This document shows positions 12,371-22,448 of a DNA stretch of 64,000 nucleotides, in pieces; the first letter of the stretch is position 1, and every line of letters starts with the position of its first letter. Source of the DNA: Dichetophora obliterata (lineage: Eukaryota; Arthropoda; Insecta; Diptera; Sciomyzidae); the NCBI GenBank assembly GCA_963920525.1, contig OY986438.1, positions 96,313,671 through 96,377,670 on the forward strand, written 5' to 3'. The translations under genes and the position numbers were made by a program. Under the pieces are notes generated by a model that did no database searches, was not told the DNA's origin, and worked only from the letters and a program-made list of their open reading frames with translations.

Positions 12371-13127
12371 ACATAACTCGAGAACCACTAGTCCGATTTT
12401 ACTCAAACAAATTAAAAAAAATTAAGAATTACAATTTCTTTAATATTTTATATAACGTTTCGCTATATAAGCAACAGTTTCGCAGTTATAAATAAATGTA
12501 TGAAGAAAAAAAAGTATTTTTTTGCCTAAAAAACTAAATTTTTTTTTTAAAATTCATAAAAAATCCAAAACGGAAAAAACTGTCAAGTTCTATTATTTCC
12601 CCGCAAAGTCACATAACCTGTAAACAAAATGAGACATACATCATGTAAATCAATGTATGCGTTTCGCTTTTATTCAAAATTAAGTAATGGTATGAATTTC
12701 AAAAATTTGCTCGAGATATGCTCAAAATTCCTTGGAAAAAACATTGGTGACTTTTTTTATGATTCTCAGAATTAAAAAAAAGGAATAAACAAAAGATTAT
12801 TTCATTTTTTTGAAGTGCACTTTTTTAATTATTTGGGGTTTTCCGTAGTCCACCTGCATGATTTTTTTACACAAATTGCTCCCACATTTATGAGTGGTCA
12901 TGTTTTGGAACGTTTCGAAAAATTTAAAACGCACACGTGCTGAATCAGGTATGTAGCCACCCTTAAAAGATGAGCCAATTCATAAGTACCTGTCAGTAAA
13001 ATATTGAAACTTACGTAGTATTTTATAGGTGTTCATTGATTGATTTTTGTCATTCAACAAGTGTCTCCGTACGCGTAAGGTACGGTTTTTTTAAAATGAC
13101 GAAAATGTAATAAAGTATAAAATCGAA

Positions 13128-13847
13128 ATGTGTGTAAATTGTCCAGAAAATCTTAATTTATTTTGTTACGTTTGTGGCAAAATAGCTTTTTCAACAAATA
13201 CTGGATTACTCACTATGCAAGTGGAGCGCGCTTTTAAACTTTATTTTGATTCCGAAATAATTCGCGGCGTTTCGTGGGTCCCAGACAAAATTTGTAAAAC
13301 GTGCTACAATGGCCTTAACATGTGGACCCAAAGGAAACGCGGTTCACTTCGTTTTGGTGTACCAATGATTTGGACTGATCCAGGAGAGCACAATTCCGAC
13401 AACTGTTATGCTTGTGCAAACAAAATAAGTCAAGTAAATTGTAAGGGCCTTAAACAAAGAGTTTCCATCTCTGTTAAAAGTGCACAAAGACCTCTTCCGC
13501 ATTCGGATGAAATATCAATTTCACAGCTTCCAAGTCCTGACAGAGAAACTTCTTTTTCTATTAAAACAATGGATCAATCGGATTTCACCTATGAACCAAC
13601 AACAGAAGCTGGCCCATCGAACAAAATAATTCCAATATCACAAGTAAGAATGGACAAGATTGTTGCAGAATTAAAGTTGTATCAACGTGAAGCAGAAAAA
13701 CTTGCCCAGCTTTTGAAAGAAGGCAACAATTTGGAGCCTAATGTCGAAGTCACCGGATATCGAAGACGACAATTGCTATTCCAACTGCCAATGGAGAACG
13801 TCCTCATGCCCCCTCTCTATGTCAAACTGGGAATCGTAAAAAATTAA
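13128..13847 (+). pseudogene. Transposase-like protein, N-terminal part with Cys-pair zinc finger
   Basis: A 239-codon frame. The N-terminus has CVNC (residues 2-5), FCYVCGK (about 12-18), KICKTCYN (about 57-64) and CYACANK (about 92-98), giving four Cys pairs in a zinc-binding arrangement reminiscent of ZAD/BED-like DNA-binding heads. A Ser/Pro-rich linker follows (RPLPHSDEISISQLPSP), then a short helical, possibly coiled-coil, segment (residues about 175-200). It ends LMPPLYVKLGIVKN and stops. In relatives this point continues directly into the part found at 13883-14322, so the stop and the phase change mark decay. The start codon at 13128 is the first ATG ahead of the Cys pairs. Presumed nuclear DNA-binding role, inferred from the family only. 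Confidence 0.6.
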
Positions 13848-13882
13848 ATCTAGCCCATTGTGAAGCAACCGAACATTCTTGA

Positions 13883-14322
13883 TTGTTTAAAAAAGCGAAG
13901 CAAAATTGAAGGAAGGTGTTCTGAATGGGCCGGATATACGAAAGCTCATGAAATCAAAGGAATTTAAAGGTGCTTTAGTCGGTAATGATTACTTTGCGTG
14001 GAGGGCAGTGAAGAAAGTCATTAGATATTTTTTGGGAAGTAAGCGAGCACACAATTACCCCGCTCTTGTGACCAAGATGTTGCACTACTTTCAGAAAATT
14101 GGAGTGTATATGTCCCTCAAAATTCACTTCTTGCATCACCATCTCGAATACTTCAGCAAGCAGCTAGCCTCAGAGTCGGATGAACATGGCGAGCGCTTCC
14201 ATCAAGTGGCAATGCCAATGGAAACGCGATGTAAAGGCAAAAGGATCGATTCACTGGTGGCTGAAATTTGTTGGTGGTCGCAAAAGACGTACGATCCCGA
14301 CAATGAAGATGAAGAAGAAGAA
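13883..14322 (+). pseudogene. Transposase-like protein, C-terminal catalytic-type part
   Basis: The frame is open from about 13883 (SEAKLKEGVLNGPDIRKLM) through ALVGNDYFAWRAVKKVIRYFLGS and YMSLKIHFLHHHLEYF to SDEHGERFHQVAMPMETR. It ends in an acidic stretch (YDPDNEDEEEE) cut at 14323 by the mariner. The block MSLKIHFLH...SDEHGERFHQ is the conserved core of this insect family. The Glu and His in DEHGERFH could be catalytic-site residues of a DDE-type nuclease, but that is an inference. It lies in a different phase from the upstream piece, with a short loss between them (13848-13882). The last codons of the visible frame, after 14324, belong to the mariner end and not to this gene. Confidence 0.6.
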
Positions 14323-14324
14323 TA

Positions 14325-15613
14325 TTGGGGGTTGGAATTAGTTTTAAAGGTTTTCTAAGAGATGGCGTAACTATCAATAGATCGCATCGGGCACACCTGT
14401 GACTATATTCATTTCAAAGCACATTGTCTAAGCTTCATTTTTTAGTATGTGTCATTCCACTGAAGTGTAAACAACATATATTTTTTTCTTTGTGAACATG
14501 TCGACTTTCGTTCCAACAAAACGCAATTTGCGGGAAGGTTTACTTTTGTGCTTCCATTTGAAGAAAAAAGCTGTTGAAGCACAACGCACGCTTACTGAGG
14601 CTTACGGGGACTATGCTCCATCGATTTCTACTTGTGAGTACTGGTTCCGTCGGTTTAAAAAAAGTGGTGATTTTGATACGGAAGACAAAGAGCGTCCGGG
14701 CCAGCCGAAAAAGTTTGAAGATGAGGAATTGGAGGCTTTGCTCGATGAAGACCCGTGTCAAACCCTTCAAGAATTGTCAGAATCATTGGGAGTCGACTTA
14801 TCAACGGTCGGCAAACGCTTGAAGGCCATGGGAATGATTCAAAAGCAAGGAAATTGGGTGCCGTACCAGTTGAAGCCGAGAGACGTTGAACGGCGATTTT
14901 GCATGTGCGAACAACTGCTTCAACGGCATAAAAGGAAGAGTTTTTTGCATCGTATTGTCACTGGCGATGAAAAGTGGATCCATTACGATAATCCTAAGCG
15001 AAAAAAATCGTGGGGACCACCCGACCATGCATCAACATCGAGGGCCAAGCCGAATATTCATGGCGCCAAGCTTATGCTGTGTATTTGGTGGGATCAGAAG
15101 GGTGTCGTGTACTATGAGCTGCTAAAACCTAACGAAACCATCACTGGGGAACGCTACCAACAACAATTGATGCAATTGAGCCGAGCATTAAACGTTAAAC
15201 GGCCGGAATATGCCAAAAGACACGACAAAGTGGTTTTTCAACATGACAACGCACGGCCACATGTTGCAAGAACCGTCAAGGAAACGTTGGAGGCGCTGAA
15301 TTGGGATGTGCTACCCCACCCGCCTTATAGCCCAGACATAGCCCCTTCCGACTACCACCTATTCAGATCGATGACGCATGGCTTGGCTGAGCAGCGCTTC
15401 ACTTCTTACGAGGATACCAAAAAATGGGTCGATTCGTGGATTGCCTCAAAAGACGAATCGTTCTTCCGGTGCGGAATCCATATGCTGCCAGAAAGATGGG
15501 AAAATGTTGTAGCTAACGATGGACAATACTTTGAATAATATACATTGTACCGTTGTTTCTAAATAAATGCTCAAAAACCGAAAAAAAACCTTTAAAATTA
15601 ATTCCAACCCCAA
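14325..15613 (+). mobile_element. Full-length mariner transposon with TA target duplication
   Basis: 1289 bp, the usual mariner size. The left end begins TTGGGGGTTGGAATTAGTTT (14325) and the right end, reversed, begins TTGGGGTTGGAATTAATTTT (15613). Both continue AAAGGTTTT, so the terminal inverted repeats are about 28 bp with a one-base length difference and few mismatches. A TA dinucleotide flanks each side (14323-14324 and 15614-15615), the expected mariner target duplication. The insertion falls inside the acidic tail of the long-TIR element's gene. Near-identical ends with an open transposase suggest a recent insertion. TIRs starting TTGGG(G)TTGG are usual in the mellifera/mauritiana groups. 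Confidence 0.95.
14498..15538 (+). CDS. Mariner transposase, apparently intact
   Basis: 346 codons without a stop or frameshift. The ATG at 14498 gives MSTFVPTKRN, matching the usual mariner start, and the GTG two codons earlier is not used. An N-terminal pair of helix-turn-helix domains spans about residues 1-115, with LREGLLLCFHLKKKAVEAQR in the first and LDEDPCQTLQELSESLGVD in the second. The linker WVPYQL is at about 120-125. The catalytic triad is D157 (VTGDEKWIHYDN), D250 (FQHDNARPH) and D285 (YSPDIAPSDYHLF). The last two are separated by 34 residues, the D,D34D signature of mariner. The C-terminal LPERW and DGQYFE motifs are present. Length and spacing match Mos1-type enzymes (345 aa). 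It cuts and pastes its own TIR ends at TA sites in the nucleus. Activity is plausible but untested. Confidence 0.96.
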   Translation: MSTFVPTKRNLREGLLLCFHLKKKAVEAQRTLTEAYGDYAPSISTCEYWFRRFKKSGDFDTEDKERPGQPKKFEDEELEALLDEDPCQTLQELSESLGVDLSTVGKRLKAMGMIQKQGNWVPYQLKPRDVERRFCMCEQLLQRHKRKSFLHRIVTGDEKWIHYDNPKRKKSWGPPDHASTSRAKPNIHGAKLMLCIWWDQKGVVYYELLKPNETITGERYQQQLMQLSRALNVKRPEYAKRHDKVVFQHDNARPHVARTVKETLEALNWDVLPHPPYSPDIAPSDYHLFRSMTHGLAEQRFTSYEDTKKWVDSWIASKDESFFRCGIHMLPERWENVVANDGQYFE

Positions 15614-15615
15614 TA

Positions 15616-15721
15616 TATAATGGAAGTTTCCTCCAAGGGCAGATCCTCATCCGATACAGACTCTGAACAAGTGGGCGAACCACCACGCAAGAAAATAAAG
15701 GGCGCAAACAAACGAAAATAA
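15616..15721 (+). pseudogene. C-terminal scrap of the interrupted transposase-like gene
   Basis: On the far side of the mariner one frame reads MEVSSKGRSSSDTDSEQVG then EPPRKKIKGANKRK and stops at 15719-15721. A basic, NLS-like end after a Ser/Asp-rich linker would suit the tail of the gene broken at 14322. Its phase does not match the acidic stretch directly, so an additional frameshift would be needed. The assignment is an inference from position. Confidence 0.4.
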
Positions 15722-16190
15722 GTTTATGCGTTCATCGATTTTTATGACCTATGTATCTATGTAATAACCTGATATTTTTAATTTTACGTGTTAATAATAA
15801 ATAATATATAATAAATATAATCCAAATTCATTGAAACATAAAATCAATATTCTTGTCAAAATGAGATACCTTTACTTAATTTTGAATAAAAGCTAAACGC
15901 ATACATTGATTTTCATGATGTATGTCTCATTTTGTTTAAAGGTAATGTGACTTTGCATGAAAGTAATAGGACTTGACAGTTTTTTCCGTTTTGGATTTTT
16001 CATGAATTTAAAAAAAAAAATTTAATTTTTTAGGCAAAAAATATTTTTTTTCTTCATACATTTATTTATAACTGCGAAACTGTTGCTTATGTAGCGCAAC
16101 GTTTTATAAAAATATTAAAGAAATTGTAATTCTTAATTTTTTTAAAATTGCTTGAGCAAAATCGAAACTGTGGTTATATCGAGTTATATA

Positions 16191-17100
16191 TAATATTGGG
16201 GACTTCGTGCCGTTCGCTTGTAAGCTAGCATACTTGCAAGTCGCAAGCTGTCGTGGGCTAATTTATATTCAAGCTCAAGTTATATTTGATTGAAAATTAT
16301 TAAGCTCAAGCAAGCTTGAACTTTTATTTCAAGCAAGTACTTGAAATAGACTTCAAGTAGGCTTGTGCAGTTCTCTGTCACTTACATCTTTCTCGTCAGG
16401 ATGGTATTCGCTTTCGTCATCCCCTGAAAAGTATAATTTATCTTCGCTATCTAGAATGTTTATAATCCCAGCAATTTGCGATTAAGATAACCCTTTTGCT
16501 ACCATTATAACTACAAATAAACTAATGTTGAACAATATTATTTTCCTGCTTTTCAAAGAAAAGAAGTGTTCTGATGCATATCTGCAACAGAACTAAATTT
16601 TCTATTTATTCCTAAAATGCAAGCGCGGATATACGCTGATCGCCCTGATTGCCCCCCCCCCCCCCCAAAGCTTCGTGAAAATGCTTTTTATATTCCTGGA
16701 TAATGTGATAATGGTTTTATGAAAATTATTTTTATATCTGTTGCCTGCAAAACACAACATTATCTACACAAGATGTAAGAAACTATATAACAGATATTCA
16801 ATATTCTTCAAAGAATATCCAGAGATTTTAAGAATTTAAGGCAGCAATTTTATTCGTTTTTTTTTATTTTCATTTAAGTTATGTAAACTTTTTTGTATTT
16901 CAACAAATAAATATTTAAAATTTAAGCCAGTGTTTAATTTGTATACGGCCAAAGCCTATTACAATTATAAAAATTAACTTTATATATAAAGTCACTGAAG
17001 ACTGGATAACTACTGGTCTTTTATTTGAATTAATCGAAGAACTGATTTTTTTAAAAAATCGCCATTACATCGAATAACACGAATATTCGAGAAACCAGTT
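16191..17100. other. No gene; CAAG-rich patch and poly(C)
   Basis: 16205-16375 is rich in CAAGC/CTTGA words (AAGCTCAAGCAAGCTTGAAC), possibly a degenerate repeat. A run of about 16 C lies at 16651-16666. The rest is AT-rich with no support for a gene. Confidence 0.5.
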
Positions 17101-17103
17101 TTT

Positions 17104-18035
17104 ATATTTTTATTTATTTCATTGTAAGTAATATGAAAGCCTTATTGGCCAATTAATATATTATAAGTTATTTACATTCGAGAGATAACTAATCTAAACT
17201 CTACAATTCACATTTATTCCCAAAAAAAATGTGGCATCCCTAAACAAAAAGTACGAAAACAAATCAAGAGTTTGTCCCAAGTAAGCGCCAGTGATTTAGA
17301 TTTGAGAAGTTAAACAAGACGGGAATGTTGATATAATTTATGCTTAAAGCTGTTTGTAGCACTGGAAAAAGAAGGTAGGCAAATAGGCAGGATATTTCAA
17401 CAATGCGCTGCACGTACCAAAAATGACCGTTAAAAAATGGAAGATGATATTCTAGGTATGGTTACTTGAGGGTTTCTAGTACAACGACTAAACATAAATT
17501 TCTGAGCCAAGTATTGTAGAACGTAGCCACGTATACTTCATAAGGTGATATTTCATAAGTTTATAGAAACACAGCGACAGTCTATCATCTAAAAATTTGC
17601 GAACTGAACAACCCAATTATCTTATGACATATGGAGATATATGTTCACTTCTACAAATACCATACACAAACCGAACAATATTATTTACAATTACCTCGAT
17701 TCTTTTGATATAAAAATCTAAAGCACCAGAATAAACTTCAAGGCAATAAGTAACACAAGACATAAGCAGAGCATGACCAATCACACATTTGACATTTAAG
17801 GGCAAGTATAAATTTGTGTTGAAAGGCTTTCTTAACGTAAATCCAATTCTGGAACTTAACGCATTGATATGGGAGTCAAAAGTTAACTTGTTATCAAATA
17901 CAATACCAAGGCATTTTATACTATCTACAAATTGGAGCCGTTCATTATGCAATTCTACAGTTATAAAGTTACCTGGAAAACTGGAAGGGTTAAATTGAAT
18001 GCATTTGGTTTTCCTAGTAAGAAAATTTTGCTAAT
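17104..18035 (-). pseudogene. CR1/Jockey-type LINE, RT C-terminal fragment
   Basis: The minus strand reads NFLTRKTKCIQFNPSSFP, then a frame from 17952 to 17617 (LQFVDSIKCLGIVFDNKLTF...SHIN, CVTYCLEVYSG, RIEVIVNNIVRFVYG). These are the post-palm thumb signatures of CR1/Jockey RTs (KCLGI.FD..L.F..H). Downstream, about 500 bp of untranslated sequence ends at 17104 in an AAATAAAAATA-type tail. RT motifs A-C and the endonuclease are absent, so this is a dead 5'-truncated copy. Confidence 0.75.
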
Positions 18036-20552
18036 ATAAATGAGATTTTGAATTAGATTGCAATTTTTAGTGAATTTAATTTTTATACACCGAAATATTA
18101 TTTTTAGTTAAATTTTTTTATATGCTTACCATGTAATATTAGCGACTGTCGCCAATATCTGTTAAAATATACAAGTTTTTGTTTCAATTTATTTTCAAGT
18201 TAAGTTTTTTATATATTGTTTATGCAAGTAAATATATTAATCTGCTTTGACTTCCCTAAGTAAAGAGTTCCATTTATATCCCTCTAAAAATTAACCTTGG
18301 TATATTTTATAACGATTCCCAAAATATTTGAGCTGTTACGATAGCTGCCAGTGAGCTAACACATTTTGCAAAAACCTCCAGAAATCAAGTTTTTCGTAAA
18401 TATATTAGCTGGTAGAACAGTTGTAAAAAAATAAACTGTCAGATATTAAACGCCTAAAAAGGCTCTTCAAATCTGCATCAAAAAATTTTAAAATTTTGCA
18501 ATAGTATGAATTAAATTGCGAGCTTTAGATCAAGTAAGTTTTTAAGAAGGCAACAACAACAACAATCAACTCACTGTTTAAATTAGTATATGACTTCGCA
18601 GATTTAGGAGTTCATTCTTTTGAATTGTATGGGTGCTTATCATATGACATAGCATAGTTTTGCAATAGCATTAAAGATAATGCTGTTTTTCGAGCCTTTT
18701 TTGATTTTTTTAATTTATTTTCACTAAAATTTAAATACCTTCATTATTTCTAATGCAATCCTCACTTTCAATATATCGTTGGAAAAGTTATGAATTCTTG
18801 CATTCATAGTCAAAATTTCTAAAATATGTACATATTAAAGGTAAAAAATTAATTTTAAAACAAACGACTGCTTAAATAATTTTGTAAGAAATTAAAAAAA
18901 AAAAAATAAAAATGAAGTTATTTGATTTTTGAAAGTATTTATATGGTAAAAAAATAGAAAAAAATATATCAAAAAATAAGTTTTCTTTTTTTGCAAATTG
19001 TACCAAGAAATACGTGGATGCGCATCCGTTTAAACAGATCACGCCCATTAAATTACGGAGGGATGTTTTAAGAACTTTTAGGTTTGAGAACGATATCTAA
19101 TTTATCTCCAGTTAATAAGTTTTTAAAGAGAGAAAAACTTTTAAGCACACTTCATTCATCGCAAAACCTAAAAATTCACAAAATTAAACGATTGACTTAA
19201 AACTTTTCCTCGGGTCAGAATTCTTAAAAATGTAAGCCAACTTATTATAGTAACTTCAAACATTCCTCAAAAATTAAACCTTTGAAAGTTAATTGTTTAA
19301 AAACTCTTGACTATAAAAGAGTCACAATGAAATAAAGAGTCGGAAAAAATATTTTCATAAAAACTTTTTTGTGCCGTAAATGACGAAGAGGCTGCGATGC
19401 AATGTAGCCATAAACAGAACTAAAGAAAACGCAGAACTTTCAATAAGCTCCATTTTCATATTTGGAGTAAGCCAGCCAACTCCAGCGAAAAAACCATGCA
19501 TGCTGATTTAAATTTTCGAGAAACGCTCGAAGGAAAATGAAAATCAGTTGTTGGCTGAAGTTTACTTTGAGATCTTTCTAGGCGGTTCGAATTAGAAAGG
19601 CTTTTTCAGTATACATGAGTATGTCATTCTTGTTGGCTTTACTGTTACCATCATTACCATCAATAACAATTGCCGATGTCAAGGGAAGTGAAAGCAATAG
19701 TGATGGTAATTTTTAATGTATCACGTTTGATCCGATAAATCACGATGCATTGCTTTGCACTATTGTTGTTGACGCGATTAAAATCATAACAAAAACTTTT
19801 ACACGTGAATGCAACTTCACCATATGATTTGTCAAGTCTTTTTAGAACATATTAAAGTGATTCAATGTAATAATTATTTAAATGTATTAATATATATTAC
19901 AATTTGAACCCTATAGGGGGTTTGAACCCTGAAAACCCACCTTGGCTACGGCCCTGAACAATGCAAATGTTAGATAATTTCACTTTGTTTATAACAAATA
20001 TTTTTTAAAAGAAATTTGACGATACAGCAGAAACTCACTGAACAAAAAATTTTCTGAGAAAAGATGACATGTAAGTTATTTAACAGATTTTGATGCTGCC
20101 ATCCGACACAATTTAGAAAAGGTACAATGCAGAATTACAAACAATGCAGCTAGGACAGTTTTTGAAAACACTTTTGATTGTTTTGGACCACTTTTATCGA
20201 CATCTTTGAGATATTTTAATGGTTTTTGGGTTGGTTCTTAATATTATCTAACGCGGAGAAAGTGTGAAAAAGCTGTAGTAGCTAAACTCTATTGTTATTG
20301 CATGTAAAATTAGTTTTTTTGGTACACGAATTTTCGTCATAAAAGGAAAATTAATGTAACGAAGCAACGTCGAAGTTTGAACGATAAATCGTACCTTCGG
20401 TATTTTTTGAGCTCTTGTGGGATGATGCGGGATAAGGTAAAAATCTACGCGATGTGTGAGAAAAAAGTCGTGGGAAAAATTTTACCACATGTGCGATATT
20501 TACCACGCGAGAGAAAAAAAATACAACATATTACCATAGTAAAATTAGACAA
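18036..20552. other. No gene seen
   Basis: AT-rich noncoding DNA. 19900-19965 reads, on the minus strand, AGGGCCGTAGCCAAGGTGGG followed by a TTCAAACCCCC motif. This is a G-rich repeat end like the one near 27645. An open frame at 20377-20682 (101 codons) has no domain and runs into the TIR element at 20553, so I do not call it. Confidence 0.45.
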
Positions 20553-20906
20553 GGTAGTGTTAGGGCGGAGAGCCGGTGACCGAAACTGTCAAAACGAAGT
20601 TGACAACTCATACAAAATCTGCAACCATTCAGCGCATTCAGCGCAGACAACAGTTGGCAACTGTTGTGTAAAAATTCGCTGAGTGGTACAAATTTGGTAG
20701 CGCTAACTAAAACTGATAAACTAGCGAACGCCTTTTAAACGAGCGACCAAATTCTATGCTACATGAACACAACTGTTTGCTTAACTGTCAGATGCTGTTA
20801 CTGACGCTGTTAAATTAATAAACGCAGAAAGATCGCAGCAAATTTAAGTGAGAAACCTTTGCAATTGAATTAAATTTACATAAAAATTAAATTGAATAAC
20901 TTCTAA

Positions 20907-20956
20907 CTGAATGTGTTGCTACTTACTTCTGACGTGTAGAGTAGCAACACATTCAG
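20907..20956. other. Perfect 17 bp-stem hairpin
   Basis: CTGAATGTGTTGCTACT (20907-20923) and AGTAGCAACACATTCAG (20940-20956) are exact reverse complements around a 16-base loop. The hairpin lies between the left inverted repeat and the LINE fragment of the surrounding TIR element and may mark an internal junction of that element. Confidence 0.9.
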
Positions 20957-21000
20957 AGAAAAACATCGTGAACTAAGGTAGCGCTACTAATAGGTGCGCC

Positions 21001-21650
21001 CAGACGAATGAGCTTACACTTATGTGGGTGAGAGGACACTCTGGCATAGAACAGAATGAAGAAGCTGATTCTTTAGCAAGAGCAGGATCAGCAGAAGAAT
21101 TCTGTGGACCAGAACCACGTATCGCCATAGGCGACAACATGGTGGCAGGCCTTATTAAACAATGGACGGACTCGGAACACAGTAAAAGGTGGGAAGAAGC
21201 CGTTAACTGCAGGCAATCAAAGGCGGCCGTGAAGTGGTCTCGTAGTGAGGCAGCAAAAGTTATCCGATACAATCGAAGGACTTTAAGCTGGCTTACTGCA
21301 CTGGTCACAGGACACGGTCCCTTCATGTACCATCTCGGGAAGATGACTCTGACCGAGGACGATGCGTGTAGGTTATGCCTAGAGGAGCCGGAAACAGCAG
21401 CACACATTCTGTGCCAGTGTCCGGCGCTGGCAAGCATAAGATTGACCACTCTGGGACGCCCATTTATTGGCGAAGCCGAGATTGGTCAACTAACCTATAA
21501 GGATATGCTTGAGGTGACAAAGGATGCTTACACGAAGAGCATGCTCACGTACGAGTACTCCGAGCAGTAGTACTCTTTGTCCAATAGGGGACGAAAAGGG
21601 ACCCACTGTGGTCTGCTTCGGCAAATCCCCAACTTATTATATATATGTAA
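21001..21650 (+). pseudogene. LINE ORF2 C-terminus: RNase H end and Cys/His tail
   Basis: An open frame of about 190 codons up to the stop at 21568-21570. It begins NELTLMWVRGHSGIEQNEEA and continues DSLARAGS, the last RNase H motif (H...G.E.AD.LA) of I-clade-like LINEs. After a linker (LSWLTALVTGHGPFMYHLGK) comes the Cys/His cluster CRLCLEEPETAAHILCQCPAL. About 80 bp of 3' UTR follows. Everything upstream (RT, endonuclease) is missing. The fragment has become internal cargo of the TIR element 20553-21804. Coding sequence is uninterrupted but too short to function. Confidence 0.75.
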
Positions 21651-21802
21651 GGTAGCGCTACCATTACAGTTCACAACAGTTGTCTGCGCTGAATGCGGCC
21701 AATGAGAATGCAATATGAAAGCAAAATTGGCAAAAATACCAAAATGGCTGAGTTTGACAGTTATGGTCACTAAAAAAGAGAGCACATTCAGCCCTAACAC
21801 TA

Positions 21803-22440
21803 CCCAGTTGTAAATGGATACATGACGTAACCAATTATATCTTATATACAATGTAGTTGCGGGGCCTCCGAAGTTTGTCTACAATTCTCAATTACATTTG
21901 TTCCGACATGGCCGCTATAACGCTGATGAGATTTACCTTACACAGAAAGCGACGATGGGAGAAGGTATGCACAAGATAGGAGAGAACAAAAATATGACGC
22001 ACGAAATTGGAGAGAACACAAATAAGTTTAGCGAAAATCCTCTCTACGCCAAATAAGCAACGAAAACGAAGGAGAACTACCGAAAAGAAGCAAACAAATG
22101 CAAATGACGACACAAATTACTTCCACAATAATTTTTACAACTTAATGAACGAATTTATTGCCTTTTATCTAGCACTTCAAAGTTAATGTTTAATTTATTA
22201 TTTTATACATAAACGTTTGTTCTGGTTTAAACAAAAAGAATAATAGTTTTCACAAACATAATTCACTGCAAAACTTTCTGTTAGAAACACGATGTTACTA
22301 CTCAGACGAATAAAGTCAAACTGTTGTTTGAACAATGAAAATGAAATAATGTGAGCACAAACAAGAAGGGAGCACAAACAAGATTTTGTTTCCGCTTACA
22401 GTTCTGCATTACAATGTCATCAGCGACAAATTTTTACAAG
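21803..22440. repeat. Direct duplication, copy 1 (partner 23602-24229)
   Basis: This block and 23602-24229 match over about 630 bp in the same orientation, with roughly one difference per 10-15 bases and short indels. Landmarks are TAAATGGA(T/C)ACATGACGTAACC, GGCCTCCGAAGTTTG, ACATGGCCGCTA, ATGCACAAGATAGGAGAGAA and TCTGCATTACAATGTCATCA. Neither copy has a convincing coding frame. A TIR element abuts its left edge and a THAP-bearing element abuts its right edge. Confidence 0.85.
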
Positions 22441-22448
22441 CGGGTACC

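Larger units (their letters stand above)
12371..16190 (+). mobile_element. Old DNA transposon with ~325 bp inverted repeats, interrupted by mariner
   Basis: 12371-12695 and 15865-16190 are inverted copies of each other by eye. Shared landmarks are AAATTAAGAATTACAATTTC, ACTGTTGC(TTA) read across strands, CATACATTTATTTATAACTGCGAAAC on the right arm, TTTTTCCGTTTTGGATTTTT and ACTTAATTTTGAATAAAAGC. Between them lies one broken gene in two main pieces plus a C-terminal scrap, with a complete mariner inside. This is the layout of an autonomous cut-and-paste transposon that has decayed. The exact outer termini and target duplication are not resolved. The encoded protein is one I know as a recurrent anonymous family in insect genomes, and I do not assign its superfamily with confidence. 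Confidence 0.7.
20553..21804. mobile_element. Non-autonomous TIR element carrying a LINE RNase H fragment
   Basis: The left end begins GGTAGTGTTAGGGC and the right end, reversed, begins with the same 14 bases. Inversion continues with gaps through GTGACC...AACTGTCAAA and GCATTCAGCGCAGACAACAG (left 20635-20655, right 21675-21700). Inside are a perfect 17 bp-stem hairpin (20907-20956) and a fragment of another LINE (21001-21650). No transposase is present. It sits exactly at the left edge of the 21803-22440 duplicated block. Confidence 0.6.

Noticed and set aside
14324..14358. Residues GLELVLKVF as the end of the transposase-like gene
   Set aside because: They are encoded by the mariner left terminal repeat, so the gene is broken at 14323.
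20377..20682. 101-codon plus-strand frame
   Set aside because: No domain, it runs across the left terminus of a TIR element, and its composition is like the surrounding noncoding DNA.
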